Part shown: positions 9,965 to 22,516 of the stretch, one piece after another
Position numbering within the stretch: position 1 is the stretch's first letter
How the letters are laid out: every line of letters begins with the position of its first letter
Assembly (NCBI GenBank): GCA_963565915.1
Contig: OY751485.1
Span: forward strand, 3,658,001-3,722,000
Direction of reading: 5' to 3'
Source: Entoloma clypeatum
Taxonomy: Eukaryota; Basidiomycota; Agaricomycetes; Agaricales; Entolomataceae
DNA: 64,000 nucleotides
Translations under genes and position numbers: made by a program
The notes under the pieces: model-generated
What the model was told of the DNA's origin: nothing
Databases searched by the model: none
The model's input: only the letters and a program-made list of their open reading frames with translations

Positions 9965-10471
9965 TAGTGTTTGAGGGTTCAGTCTTATGAACTGGAAAAT
10001 GAACCTGAACTGGACTGGACTGGACTGGAAGAGACCTGAACTGGCAGTTCAGGTCTCACTGATTTTGAGCTCAACCAGTCTCCAGTCTCTCCAAATTTGT
10101 AGTTTTGGGTCTGAAAAATATGAACTGGTTCCAGTTTTTGACCATATATTCATTCAAAAACTGTACTTTTATGGGCAAAGATGTTCTTTTATACAGTTTT
10201 CAATCATTTTTACAAGAGTTTATATCCAAAATACTTGAGAAACATGTTATTGATAACAAATTGAGTATATTTTCAAGTTTTTGATTGAAAAAACAGGCTT
10301 TTGGTAGGTTTATAAATGGTTGAGGATTTTATCAGTTTAAACTGGTTTAAACCAGTCTTTACCAGTCCAGTCCAGTTTTTTCAGACTTTGAGCAAAAAAA
10401 GTGAACTGCCAGTCTCCAGTTCATCAATTTTTTGGTCAAAAAACCGGACTGGACTGAAATCTCAAACACTA
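9965..10471. mobile_element. hAT-type MITE, 507 bp, with 8-bp TSD
   Basis: The element starts TAGTGTTTGAGGGTTCAGTC and ends with the inverted partner GACTGAAATCTCAAACACTA. The 8-bp duplication GGAGTTCG flanks it at 9957-9964 and 10472-10479. An 8-bp target duplication and TIRs starting TAGNG are hallmarks of the hAT superfamily. The interior is full of short alternating words such as AACTGG and CCAGTT, so the strand can fold extensively. It has no coding capacity. Confidence 0.88.
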
Positions 10472-11194
10472 GGAGTTCGTCACAGGATTCCCTCAACTAT
10501 GTTCTGGGCTTGGTTGAGGTCATAGACTTACCACACATGATAGCAAATGTTGTTTCCATGTTGGACAAATGAATAACGACTAGGCAATGGCATGGATATG
10601 GATAATCCATGCAGATGATGGATTCAATCCATGATGGATATGAGTATGGATCAGCAATTTCAAAATTCATATCCATAACTTCCAATTTTGGAAGTTGTCT
10701 GAACCATGAAATGCCAAACATCATGCCACATTGTATGTACTATACAGATGTGATGCACCAGTGAGTGATGAAGCCACAAAACTCATGAAATTTTTTATCT
10801 TATCAGCACAGGCCACCATGGCCAAGTCTGCCACCGATATGAAGTCAACAAAGTCAGCTAAGTCCTCTACATCTCTCAAATGTCTCAATGCAGCTGCCAA
10901 AAATATCACATGTGTGCATGTCTTCCGGTGCGCCGCGTGTGGGTGCAAAGCACAAAGTCCAACGCTATGTTGATAGTAAAGAAAGGACCTCAACCAGTAA
11001 TATGATCAAGCATGCAAAGACCTGTTGGGGTGATGACACATGGAATGCAGCACAGGAATGCAAAAATAACAGTGATACTATTGAGTCTATCATCAAACCC
11101 TTGAATGGAAATGGTTCCATCAAAACAATTTTTCAATGCAAAGGTAAAGATAATGTGACGTACTCCCATCACCAACATACAAGAGCAGAGACTA

Positions 11195-14003
11195 AGGTAG
11201 GGGACATCCATCTGCCGCCAACGTCATGTGGTGTTATTTTCTTTGTGACATGCAATCCAAAACGGGACAAAAAACATCGATAATGTGATAAGAGTGAGTA
11301 CCACGCAAATAAGCCTAATCGGAGAGCAACATATTGTAGTATTATGGTATAGTATGCTATGGTTCAAAGCGATAAGAAATGCAAGAGAAATTGAGCAAGA
11401 AGATACATGCCAGCTCTGCTCTCTTGAGCAAATTTTCAGGGAACGTGCGGTGCCCACGATACACCCTAGCAGCCCAAGCAGCTTCTACACCAGCCAGGCC
11501 CATCGAATATGCGACCATAAATTGCTGAGAGCGCATCGCAAATCTGTGATCGGCATCAAGGGTTCTGAAGGGTTCACGAAGGCATGAGTAAATCGCAGGC
11601 TTACCGACACATTGACTCAATAGGGACCGCATCCAGTGCTTCAAGAGCATTTCCTTTGAGTTGATCCTCATGGGAGGACTCAGGGTTGAGTTGGTAGAGC
11701 CATTTAGCATATCCCCAGCATTGCTCAATGAAGTTGAGTTCACAATGGAACTTCTGGAGAAAATGGATAGTAAACCCCCGAGTATTGAAAGTGTCCTCGA
11801 CAATAGTTTTGACATCAGCGAAGCCTGGCTGGTTGAAGAGAATCCGTCGACAGCAGCAATCCAAATTTGGGTCCACACAATCGAATTTTTTGTTACATTG
11901 GGCCTTCAACTTTCGAGCAGTGGTAAATCGAGAATCATTGCCATACCCTTGAACAAGCCTGCCTGTGGATGCCCCTCTGGGAAATATAAAGACTGTACCT
12001 TGCCATTGGGTTTGCGACCATCGGCCATGGGAATTTTGATTTTTTTGAAAGTTCCATCAGGGTTATGGACTGGTTTACTGTTCGCAGACCGTTCCGTGAC
12101 TTCAACAAGCCAGTTGCCATCCTTTGGTGTGAACTTGGGTAATTTTCGAGCAGAGAGGGAGCCTTCAGCACATTTTAGATGACTGGGAGCGTTGTCGTAG
12201 AAAAAAACATGAATATATTCAGGGTAATCTTGTTCACAGATATCCATTGCTTTGTGGGCCTGTTCAATGATTTCGTCGCTTGTGAAATAGCCATCGTGGT
12301 TTTTTCTGGGCTTCATAATATGTCATGCATTTTGAGTCCCATCCTTGGAAGAGAGCCAACCAAACTCTGCCGATACAAAATCAGCAACCATCAGGGACGC
12401 ACCCTCCCCTTTTGTATAAGGTTTGGCAGGTGTGTCTTTGTGGTACCAGGCCTTGTGTCATCTGTCATTAGCATAAAATATGCTCTTGTCATGAAACCAA
12501 AGGATGATTTGAGCACCATCGACTTGGAAGGGTCCAAATTCTGGGAGTCCATCAATGTAAGATTGTGTTCGTTGCAGGTGATCTAGAATGGCTGGAATGA
12601 ATTTCTCGTTTCGGTAACACACAATGTCTTCATGTTCGTGTCCATCACAATACATCCCTTTTTTGGCATATTGGAACCAAAATCCAAGTGCGGTTAGATA
12701 ACGGCGAGCAGTTTGTTCTGAGATTTTCTGCTCAATACCGTGTTCTGCGCGAATTTCTGGGCATGCCAAGAATTTGACAACTTTGGCTGCTGTGATGTGG
12801 TTACTGAGTTCCTGGAGATGAAGATTGATAGCATTGGCTAAATCCTCATCAACAAGGAGAGTTTCATTCCACGAGCCATATGGATTAACTGGAAGTACAG
12901 TTCTGTCATCAATATATGCCCAGGTGAGTCTACGGAGCATCCGAGAACACCATCGGCCCCAGCCAAGGCTTACAGCAGCTTGAAGTGACGATGCTGCCCA
13001 GGCTCTCTGAGTTTTTGACTGAGAATCTGTGTAGAAGTTGAGGAGAGAGCACATGCCCTCAAGAAGAATTCGGACAAAGTGGTCGAAATCTGGGGTTTTA
13101 TAACCTCCTCCTTTGCCTCGCAACGGGCCACGCAGTTTCTCGTTCAGGTCTTGAAGTGCTGCTGATGCGACGTTAATGGTGGGTGCCCCGCGTAACTTCC
13201 CATCAGAAGGAACATGTGATGGGGGAGGATCATCGCTTTCTGGGGAAGGATGGGTGATCGACGTGTCATCTGCCTGATTGGGCCCTGTGCCAAGCTCAAA
13301 CTCAATACTATCAACTGAATCATTGTCGATGGATGTCTCTCGGAGAGGGTGTTGTGGTAGTGGTGGTGGGGATAACTGGTACTCCATGTAAATTGCTTCG
13401 GGTGCACCTGTGGGGATCTCAAGAGTCACAAAAGGGAAAAACAATTCTCTGGTGGAATATGTTGCCGGTATCAAGGGTGCCAGTGATGCCAGAAATACAT
13501 CATGCTCAGGAGCCCTGTTGACTATTTTAGGATCCTTGATGGACATTTGATCACCCTAGATATCATTAAATAACATATTGGCATGAGACGTCTGAAAGAG
13601 GTCATGCAGGGATATAATGATGTGCCTGAAAGATTCTCTCATTCTCCTTATTTTCCACTGTCTGCCTTCTTTTACATGGTGAAAGTTGTTCAATAAAGCC
13701 ACAAGTGAAATTTTTGAGGTGTGAAAGGACGTGTCTTGCGCGTTTAGGCATGTTAAGACGCGACACAACGTGTTTTTGGACGTGTGAGAGGACAAAAAGT
13801 GTATAGGCTTTTCGACAACGTAAAATTTCCTTAATCGGACTATGGTACAAATATCTATTGTAGGATATCTATACAATGTTGAGCTGCGATTAGGACGAAA
13901 GTCCTTAGATCTCATATAACCAGATAGTTTTGTCCTTTGCGCCGAATTAGGATGCTGTCACGCTTAGCACATGATGTTGGCAGTGGATGGATGTCCCCTA
14001 CCT
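11195..14003 (-). mobile_element. IS630/Tc1-like DNA transposon, 2809 bp
   Basis: The ends are inverted repeats of about 35 bp starting AGGTAGGGGACATCCATC, flanked by the TA dinucleotide (11193-11194 and 14004-14005), as expected for the IS630-Tc1-mariner superfamily. The element sits at the last exon bases of the first part of the hAT transposase gene. It contains one minus-strand transposase gene, now a pseudogene. Confidence 0.9.
11357..13546 (-). pseudogene. IS630/Tc1-like DDE transposase, degenerate
   Basis: The reading order is: 13546-12458, 12457-12320, 12316-11906, 11935-11605 and a last exon 11543-11357. The N-terminal part is proline-rich, followed by a helical DNA-binding region. 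The catalytic signature is visible: FHDKSIFYAND for the first aspartate, FFYDNAPSHL for the second, and CELNFIEQCWG for the final acidic residue. Two in-frame TGA codons (12458-12460 and about 12317-12319) interrupt it, and a 1-nt shift occurs near 11910-11935. A 61-nt intron (11544-11604, GTAAGC to CAG) joins the last exon, which ends in a conserved AAWAARVYRGHR block. This large transposase type is common in agaricomycetes, from memory. It is not functional as written. Confidence 0.85.
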
Positions 14004-14603
14004 TAAGTTCGTCTCATCTTTAAACCTTGTATCCCATTGCTGATGTCAAAAAACCAGGGCTGAGATCATTCGTTGGGTGACAGAGAGTGTTTGCCCCTTC
14101 AAGATTGTTGAAGACCGCAGCTTCAAGTGTCTGATGAAAACTGGTTGGCCGAAATACTGGATCCCCTCTGCTTCAACAGTCTTAAAGCTCATATTTGGTC
14201 GCACACGTGAACGCATTGCTAAGATGTTGAAGGTAAGAATTGTCAGCCTATAATCATGATGATATAAATGTGACACTCCCTAGGAATACGAGGGCCATAT
14301 ATCCTTTGCTACAGATGCCTGGACTTCGCCAAACCACCATGCATATGTCGCCATCACTGCCCACTTTGAGATTGAAGGCACACCGATTTCGATCACACTT
14401 GATGTTGTCGAGGTTCCAAAGGTACTCTAATTGCTACCAACACTGCAGGATGCTCATACAGTAGGACAGACACATACCAGCGTTAATCTTGTGATTGCCT
14501 TTGCAGGAATCCTCCATGATTTTGGCATTGAAAATAAGGTCTGTCTTTGTACCACTTAAACTGGTTAATTTACAACCAACAGTCTGTAATCTGTGGATCC
14601 TGA

Positions 14604-14830
14604 GTAGTGTTTCTAAGTCCAGTTTCAAGAACCTAAAACCAGACCGAAACCGGACCCAAATGAACCGGATTGAGACCGGACCGCGGTCTCAAGTTACAAG
14701 GTTTTCGATCACAACCAGTCTTCGGTTCTCTCCAAATTTTAAGATTTGAAAGACTGGCCAAAGACCGGTTCGGACCGGTTAAACTGGTCTTTTTCACGGA
14801 ACGCTCTGAGGGCCCAGCACCAAGCAAAAT
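14604..14830. mobile_element. hAT MITE relative, truncated
   Basis: It starts TAGTGTTTCTAAGTCCAG, the same TIR as the intact MITEs, and continues with GACCGG/CCGGTC words and a CAACCAGTC block. A matching right-hand TIR is not visible, so the element is truncated or decayed on that side. It lies just past the end of the hAT transposase pseudogene. Confidence 0.6.
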
Positions 14831-14837
14831 TTGTGCC

Positions 14838-14914
14838 ATCAGTAAGACTTGAACTCTCAGCCTCTATAGTATATACTGTTATTCTAACAACTTAACCAAC
14901 TAAGCCACAGAACC
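14838..14914 (-). tRNA. tRNA-like relic or SINE head, probably not functional
   Basis: On the minus strand there is an A-box-like segment (TGGCTTAGTTGGTTAAG) and, about 45 nt later, a B-box-like GAGTTCAAGTC inside a possible 5-bp T-stem with a 7-nt loop. This is the internal pol III promoter pattern of a tRNA. The acceptor ends do not pair convincingly and I cannot assign an anticodon. It could be a tRNA pseudogene or the tRNA-derived head of a SINE. Confidence 0.3.
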
Positions 14915-16110
14915 ATTGTAAATTTTCTTGCTCACTCACTCTACATACCCACTTTTTCACTTCCCAAATAGGCCACTTCCAAAATAGGCACAACCAGCCA
15001 AAAAAGAGAAAAGGTGTGTGTGCACCCCCCCCTGCCCCGATCACAGGCTTTCAATAAAATCTATAAATATATTTTAACCTTTTCAACATGTGTGCCCCTC
15101 ATTGCAAGGTCAGGAATGGGTGGATGCATCGTTTCGACGTTGGATGACGCGCATCAAGCGCGCATCAAATGTGTCAAATACATGTAAACAAATCCCCAAA
15201 AACATCGCACATCTGCTTATTATGTCTACACAGGAACAAGTAAGGGTTTCTACTATATCAATTATATAGGAGGGGATTATATCTCACTCAATATATATTG
15301 TTTTTCTGAAATTTTGCCACAGATTTTAAGTTATAGAGGTGCCATGCTCTGCAACAAATAATAGTAAACAATGCGCAAAATGCATCGCACAGGCGCGTGG
15401 TGCCTTTCTCATAGCCTAATAATAGCTTAAAGTAATAGAACTACTTATGGAATATGTATTCATCTGCTGACACACTTTGTATAATTTTTAGAAGTCTAGA
15501 TATGATGGAAATAATGAAATGTGCAGATCTCAGTAAAAGTGTTATATCTCCATAATGAATCAACCAAATTTGAAAAACAAATGTGCTATAAGATCCCCTG
15601 AATGTGGAGAATCCAAATCTGAAATAAATTTTTTTGGTCAAATTTTCGACCTATTCTGCTCATATTCACCTTATAAAGTCCTTGAATTGTGTTTGAATGG
15701 TCTCAATAGGTTCACATGCAATGGTTAAATAGTATATATATATTACATGTAATCTAATGTGGTTGTGGAAAGGAGGAAGTAAGAAATGTTGCTTTTTGTG
15801 TTTAAGGGAACTCATGCTGCACTGTTTATCACGATTTACAGGGTGTTTTGATGCATAATTCTGCTACATAGACTCTCTACCAGACATAGCTAATGTATGT
15901 AACTGTATATATACTTACTATTGGTTTCAAGTATCTCTACATAAGTTATAAATAATTTTTGGGACTGGTGGTGCCATGGTTTGGGCAATGTGCATCACTC
16001 GGCATTGACTGCTGAGCATTTTCGGCAATCGCCGAAACTTGAACCATAAGTTGATTGCCAGCAAAACGTTCCCACAGTTTTCTTTTCCCCCATCTCCACT
16101 CCATCTGGCC
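14915..16110. other. AT-rich stretch, nothing recognised
   Basis: About 1.2 kb of mostly AT-rich sequence follows the tRNA-like relic. I see no long open frame with a recognisable protein, no inverted-repeat boundary and no LTR piece. Confidence 0.5.
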
Positions 16111-16119
16111 GCCACCTCC

Positions 16120-16655
16120 ACCCAACGGCCACCACTCATGCCCAACAGCCCACACTCATGTCCAACGGCCCACACTCATGTCCAATGGCCAACACTCGTG
16201 TCCAACGGCCCCTCTAGTGCCCAACGGCCCGCTCTTGTGCCCACTGGCGGCCTCTAATGCCCAACGCCGTCCACTCCCGCCCAATGCCGTCCCTTCGAGC
16301 CCAATGGCCTCCACTTGTGCCCAACGGCCCCCTCTAGTGCCCAATGGCCCCCTCTAGCGCCCAATGGCCCCTTTTCATGCCCAACACCATCCCTTCGAGC
16401 CCAACGGCCCCCTCTAGCGCCCAATGGCCCCTTTTCATGCCCAACGGTGTCCTCTCATGCCAAACGCCCTTCCTTCGAGCCCACCAGCCCCCCACTCATC
16501 TCACTCACACCCAACGGCGTCCACTCACGCCCAACGACATCCACTCATGCCCAACGGCGTCCACTCATGCCCAACGTGCCCACTTGCGCCCAACATGTCC
16601 ACTCACACCCAACGTGTCCACTCGTGCCCAATGGTGTCAGATGGCGAGACTCAGA
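16120..16655 (+). repeat. 20-bp GC-rich minisatellite array
   Basis: About 27 tandem units follow a consensus near CCCAACGGCGTCCACTCATG, with frequent variants (CCCAATGGCCCCCTCTAGCG). The proline- and serine-rich frames readable across it result from the repeat period and are not genes. The same unit reappears in inverse orientation at 44.09-44.93 kb. Confidence 0.9.
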
Positions 16656-16711
16656 CGATACACGCATGCGCCGTCCAGTAGCACACTTGTAGCCTAGTAC
16701 AGTACATATTA

Positions 16712-17007
16712 CGAGTCTGGACCGGTTTAAACTGGTCCAGTCTCATCAGACCTGAATACATGGACTGGTCAGACCGGTCTCTCACTGGTCTGGTCCAGTT
16801 TTCCAAGGTGACTATGTAAAATTGAGACCGGTGTGGTCCTCGGTCCTTCCTTTTCGGGGGTCAAAAACGAGACCGAACTGAACTTTCAATCACTAGTTTA
16901 AACTGGTCCTGGTCTTAGTTTTTCAGAGAGACCACTCACCTGGTCTTGGTCTCTGGTCTCAAAATTTTTGGGCAAAAAACCGGACCAGACTGGACCTTGA
17001 AACACTA
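16712..17007. mobile_element. hAT MITE pieces, probably two overlapping
   Basis: The right end at 17007 reads ACTGGACCTTGAAACACTA, the complement of the TAGTGTTTCAAGG terminus. A second terminus-like AACTTTCAATCACTA ends near 16896, suggesting one copy inserted into or abutting another. The interior has the GTTTAAACTGGTC and GAGACCACTCACCTGGTC blocks shared with the MITE at 44236-44487. Left boundaries are unclear. Confidence 0.65.
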
Positions 17008-17029
17008 GTTGGGTGCAGCATGGTGGTGG

Positions 17030-18140
17030 GCAAAGGGCAAGTTGAACAATGATCAAAGGCGTTGTCACAGCAAAACTTTAAGTTTGGTGAATTCCAGTGG
17101 AGATAAAAATGACTTGACAAAAATTTACCATTCTATTTGTAATTGAGTCTGAAGCCATTTATTAGCCACTATTCAATTTCTTTGTGTGTAACTGTGTAGT
17201 TCAAATGGAGTGCGCTCAAGGCCCTGAACCTATCCACAAGCCTATACAGATAACAGGATATGTGATGTAGCCCACAATGCAATCAAGGCCAGGTAGTTCC
17301 TATAGTGCACATGCCATGTCTCCAGGGTCTGTCTACTTACACCAGCATGGAGCTACTAAGAATATGGAGTTACCAAGGTGGGATACATTGTGGTATTAAC
17401 AGCTACTGATGACTACTGGGCTTAAGAGATCACTATCACAGATATATACCTTGAGTGGTAACTTAGTAACCCAACACTTTTTCCTGATGTGCACCTGTTG
17501 GCTGTTTCAATGTGTGCCATTTCATTGTGCACCTCGTCTGGCCTTGCACCCCACCGCTGTTCAATGCTCATTAGTGCAGGCAGTGGTGGATAGTGAGGGG
17601 GTGACTTACCTCAGTTTCATTGTGTACATCTGCCATTCAGATTGCTGTTAGTGCATGGGGGGGGCAGGTGGTGAAGGGTGACTTACCTCATTTCTCATCT
17701 GTCACCTGCACATCCCTCATATCGTTGGCATTGTATAGCTGTTAGGGATGGCAGTGGTGGGTGACTTATCATGTCGTTTGCCCCCATCACTGCCCAGTTG
17801 TGCCCGTTCACTGGTTGTTGTGCACCCATCCACTATTTTGCTGTGTATCGTCTCAATGTGCACCTGTTCAGCTCACATCCTGCCACTGTTCATAGCTTGT
17901 TAGTGCAGAAGTTATGGGTAGGGAGGTGCTTGTGTGAGTGGAGAAGAATTGTGAGACGTAGGCAATCAGATTTGGAGGTGTAGAAGGTGAACATTGAATG
18001 TTGAGGCCCTGAGGGGAGTGAAGCCGACTCTTAGCATCACAGACATTCCACAAAGCCCACTTGAGCAGATTGGAGTGTGCGCACAGGAAGAGGGAGTACC
18101 TGTGCAAATGGAAGAGGCATACCAGGCACAGCATATTTGG
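17030..18140. other. Non-coding stretch with a diffuse repeat
   Basis: From about 17570 to 17780 there are three imperfect copies of a roughly 90-bp block containing TTAGTGCA, GGTGG, GTGACTTACCTCA and CATCTG. The block at 17024-17110 is a direct relative of 45230-45320 (GGTGGTGGGCAAAGGGCAA, then a GAAATGACTT-like segment). I see no gene. Confidence 0.45.
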
Positions 18141-18269
18141 AGCCATAGATAGTGTTTCAAGGTTCAGTCTTAGTGAACCAGAACCAGACTGGACCAGACC
18201 AAAAATGAGACCAAAAAAGACTGAACTTTGGTCTTGGTCTCTCACATTTGGAGACCCCCTGGTCTCTGG

Positions 18270-18581
18270 TGTTGAAACTTTTCCATCACATAGATTAGAT
18301 TAGATTAGATCACATCACGTGACCATTTACACATCTTTGATTACATACTTATTTGGTTGGTACAAACAGTAGTATGGTATATAAGACCAGGAAACTGTCA
18401 ATATCAACAAGTTGTCTCTTGACTCTTAACCAGCTCCATCGCTCTTATCAGCCTCAACCGCTCTCACCAGCCTCACCCTCCCAAACCATGTAAGTGGCTA
18501 GAACGGTTAAGTAGAGTACTTCTGCACTGTAGCTGTGTTGCTCAGTACACCTGTGGCTAGCGCCCAGGTGGAACTTCAACA
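18270..18581 (+). repeat. Copia-B 5' LTR
   Basis: It has the family termini TGTTGAAAC and CTTCAACA, CACGTG, GTATATAAG and the ATGTAAGT block. CACATAG here faces CATGTAG in the 3' LTR where other copies have CACGTAG, so the same CpG decayed on opposite strands in the two LTRs. The primer site GGTTATGGGCCCC follows. Confidence 0.92.
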
Positions 18582-18773
18582 GGTTATGGGCCCCAAATAG
18601 CAGAGGGACTTGGGAACGCTGGCAACAGCAAGTACCTGCCCACTCTACCCTGGTTGGCAAAGAACTGATCAAAAGATCTAGGTTCTGAGTCATACTTCTT
18701 CCCATATGAACCTGGGAACGTCATTACGACAAGTACCTGTCATGAAGCATCCCTAAGGGGATTGACTTAGAAA

Positions 18774-21700
18774 ATGAAATCCTATCTCCTCCATCAAGGA
18801 GTTTGGCGCATCGTATCTGGCGACATTGAGTGCCCTGACATTGCCGACTTTACGGTCACGGTCTCCACCCCTGCCTCTGCCACCTCTACATCTGCAACCC
18901 AACCTCCAGTGGTCACCACTACCGTCAACCAACCCGCCTTCCACAAAGAAAGGAAGATTTGGATCAGGGACGACGACATGGCTCTGGGTTCCATCCGCCT
19001 CAAAGTCTCCGAGGCAATCAGGAGGCACATCAAGGATGCCAAGTCCTCAAAGGACGCCTGGACGTCGTTGAAGGACGCATATTCAAAAGTCTCCCCCACC
19101 ACCATATTTGGCGATTTCAAAGCTGCAGCCTCTTTCAAACTGTCTGGTCGGGACCCTATGCCGGAAATCAAGTGCCTTGGGTCACTCTTCGCTCGCCTTA
19201 GCAACTCAAAATTCGTTGTGCCTGATCTGATGCAGGCTATGATCTTGGCAAGTGCCATTCCTGACGCTTGGTCATCTCTCTCCACCGCCCTCTTTCAGGT
19301 CTACGATGCCGATGACTTCACATGGCAGGCCGTCACCGACAGCATCGTTTCAGAGTACAGGCGCAAGTATGCGATAGGGTCTACTCGGGCGTCCAACGAG
19401 CAGGCCCGGAAAATCTCCAGGACTAAGCGAAAGGGGCAAGACCCCAAATGGGAAAAGCAGACAGTGCCAAGTACCTCGCAGAACAATGCTGACGAGCAGC
19501 CTAACTCAACCAACCCAAGTACCGCTTCTGAAAAGAAGAAGGGAAAGGGACGCTGGCGCAACCAGAAAAAGCGCGCCAACAACGCAGACAATGACTCTGA
19601 CCATGTCAAGGAGATGGTCGAGTTCATCGCACCAGCCATTGAGCAACCCCCTCGTCATCCTGCTCCTTGTCATGCACCATCTTTCACCACCGTAACCGGT
19701 CGCGGAAAGACTTCCTTTACTGTACAACCTGAGTCAGAAAGGATGCAGTCACTACTGCAATGCATGAACCCTCCTCCTTCCCAGTACACCGGGCTTCCTT
19801 CTGGAAAGCCGTCAGCGTGGAAAAAGAACGAGAGGGTGAGAAAACTCGCCCGAGAAATCGCCGCCCGACCCTCTGGGTCAAATCTTCATATCTTGGACAC
19901 CATCATTGCAGACATCGACGAGAGGCCAACTAAACAGCGTCGAGTAACTCCGCCGTTAGACCAATCGCTGCGGATGATGGACATAGACCAAGAACGGATG
20001 GGGCCAGACGAGTATGTGGACGAAATCGAACTAGACGGTTCGTCAAACCCTTCTTTCAAACCTTACCAAATGCGGAATGCTAATTATGTCTCTCAGCAGA
20101 CGTATAATATATTAGCTAGTACCAGTACAGAGTGCGTAGATCACTTCAGCAGTGATCTACACAGAAAATATATTAAACATTTTGCCTCTTGTACACATTG
20201 TAAGGAAAAAGAACGGGCGCAATGGATCTTAGATTCCAGCGCCTCTTTACACTTCACCTATGAGTTTAAAGACTTCGCATACTATAGACCTCTCACGGTC
20301 AAGCGTTTTGTCCAAACTGCAGCTAAAGGGAAAAAACTGGAAATTCTCGGAGTTGGGGCCGTTCCAGTACAGCACACCCTAAATGGGGAAGTTAAAACCC
20401 ATCTTCTCAGACCAGTATTATACATCCCGGACATGGACACACGTCTATTGTCCCTAGGCGTCTTCCTTAACCATGGTTACAAAGTAGATGGGACTTGTGG
20501 AGAAATCAACATCTCCAAAGGGCTGAGCAAAATCCAGTTTTCGCCCCACATCCTTGGTCAAACCATTTACTGGTTAGACACTGAAATACGCTATGACCAG
20601 ATCCATGCAATCTCGAGCGAAATCACTGTTGAAACATGGCACAAGCGCCTTGGTCACCCAAATGATCAAGCACTCCGAAAGATTCCCACCAGTACCAAAG
20701 GGGTACCTGAAACACTAGTACGTGAGAAATCACAGGAAAGTTGCACAGGTTGCCTCAAAGGGAAAATGCCGAATCAGTCATATCCCAATTCGATGACAAG
20801 GGCAACCAAAACCTTTGATCTGATCCATTCCGATCTCAAACAGATATCCACGGCATCATACCATAAATATAAATATTTCCTCACTTTTTTGGACGATTTT
20901 TCATCGAAAGAAGTCGGATGCCATCACGGCACTGCGACAATTTCTTGCGATGATCCAAAATCAGTTCGCTGCCACTCCTAAAAAATGGCGAGTTGATGGA
21001 GGTGGAGAGTTTGACGAATACAAGAATGTACTTGCCGATCATGGAGTTCTGATCAACGTCACGCTCCCGTATCAGCACCAGCAGAACGGTAGAGCAGAAC
21101 GGATAAATCGAACCCTGTGGGAGAAATCTCAGGCCTTGCGCTTCGACGCGTGCTTACCACCTATGTGGTGGGAATTCTGTTTGGAACATGCAGCTTTTCT
21201 CTACAACAGAACCCCCATGCAGCGTCTCGAATGGAATACCCCTTACTTCAGGGTGACCAATGAGATCCCCGATATGTCAAGCATCAGAGTCTTCGGATGT
21301 CAGGCATATGTGTATATCCCAAAGGAAAAACGTAGAAATTCCCTGGAGTCTAGATCTCGATTGATGATTTATCTCGGATCAAAACCAGGGGTCAAAGGAT
21401 ACCGTTTCATGGATCCTGAGACTAATACAATTTTCATGGGTGGGAAAGCTATCTTTGATGAAAGCAAGTACCCTAGATGCCACATCGACCCTTTGCCAGA
21501 AAACCATCCAGAAATGGAAAACCCAGAACCGGCTGATGAGTTTGAGGACCTCATCCCCGGAAACGATGACAATGACAGTCATTACGAAAAACCTCACAAC
21601 CCTGTTCCCACTAGACAGGATCACCCTGAATCAGACGATGACTTGCCGTCTAGCGAGCCCGATGATGAACCACGAGTACCCACTCCGGAACCCGAACAAG

Positions 21701-22512
21701 TACCAGATCAACCGATCAGGGAACGACAAGTTCGGAGAATGCCAGGTAGCATCTATGGGGAAGACACCCCTGCTTCTGATCTTGAAAAAATGGATTGAAG
21801 ATGTAGATTAGGCGGTCAAACGGCATGGATGAACGATCTCCTAATGGAGGCAATCTCTATCCAAGTGGGCATCATCGAAATGTCACACAAAGATATATAC
21901 TCTCTTCCAAACAAAGAAGATTGGTATGCGGCAGAACGAAAAGAGCTAGACATGCTCAAAAGCCGCGGGGTGATCACGGAGTTAGTACCCCTACCTACAG
22001 GGAGGAAAGCTCTAAGGAACAAATGGGTTTACAATGAAAAATCCGATGGGCATTTGAAAGCGCGCCTTGTTGCAAAAGGTTTCTCACAGGTAGAAGGGAT
22101 CGACTTCGATCAGATCTTCTCACCAGTAGTGAGGTATGAGACCGTCCGGTTGATTCTGGCATTTACAGCCCTTGAAGGGTGGTTCATGACATTCTTGGAT
22201 GTCTCATCAGCCTTCCTCTATGGAACACTCCGTGAGGTAATTTACATGTGACAGCCTGAGGGCTACATAGTAAAAGGGAAAGAACACTTCATGTACCAAC
22301 TATACAAAGCCCTATACGGACTTAAGCAGGCCGCATTAGCCTGGTGGAGGGAACTCAATTCCTCCATGAAAAAGCTCAGTTTTGTCCGGCTTCACTCTGA
22401 TGCGGGAGTTTTCATTCACACAAGTACCAAAGGGGAAACTGTAATCGCCGTCATTTATATCGATGACTCTGCTTTTCTCAGCACAAACTGAGAGTACACG
22501 CTAGAAAAGAAG
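18774..22512 (+). pseudogene. Copia-B gag-pol pseudogene, 5' part
   Basis: The frame opens inside gag (KSYLLHQGVW...), because a deletion of about 270 bp removed the first codons. Gag, protease (here DSSAS, with the catalytic glycine changed to serine) and the start of integrase are readable to about 20905. There a net 23-bp loss relative to Copia-D shifts the frame. Integrase resumes at about 20950 (VDGGGEFDEY, ERINRT) and runs to a TGA at 21796-21798, the stop shared with Copia-C and -D. Reverse transcriptase follows with TGA at 22249-22251 and 22489-22491, where Copia-D has CGA and CGG. It is broken at 22512-22516 (GAAGG) by Gypsy-1. Confidence 0.9.
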
Positions 22513-22516
22513 AAGG

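Larger units (their letters stand above)
10731..14538 (+). pseudogene. hAT transposase pseudogene, split by an IS630-like element
   Basis: The N-terminal part (10731-11194) encodes a BED-type zinc finger (CAACGC then MIKHAKTC), a DNA-binding domain of hAT transposases. A 1-nt shift near 10950 separates the two halves of the finger. After the inserted transposon (11195-14003), coding resumes at 14053 with AEIIRWVTES, then LMKTGRPKYWIPS and FATDAWTSPNHHAYVAI. This is the typical first-aspartate region (DAWTS) of basidiomycete hAT transposases. Introns at 14233-14283 (51 nt) and 14422-14469 (48 nt) restore the frame. An older intron began at GTTCGT (about 14008) and ended at ACCAG (about 14052). 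The gene stops after FGIENK near 14538; the rest of the catalytic core and the dimerisation domain are missing. It is possibly the former source of transposase for the MITEs nearby, which is inference. Confidence 0.8.

Noticed and set aside
11661..12182. 173-codon plus-strand frame in the IS630-like element
   Set aside because: Antisense shadow of the DDE transposase, whose catalytic motifs are on the minus strand.
16120..16655. Possible CRISPR-like array
   Set aside because: Units are contiguous, variable 20-mers without distinct spacers, and the genome is fungal.
16039..16697. Overlapping proline/serine-rich open frames
   Set aside because: They follow the 20-bp minisatellite and show only its translated period; no start context or domain.
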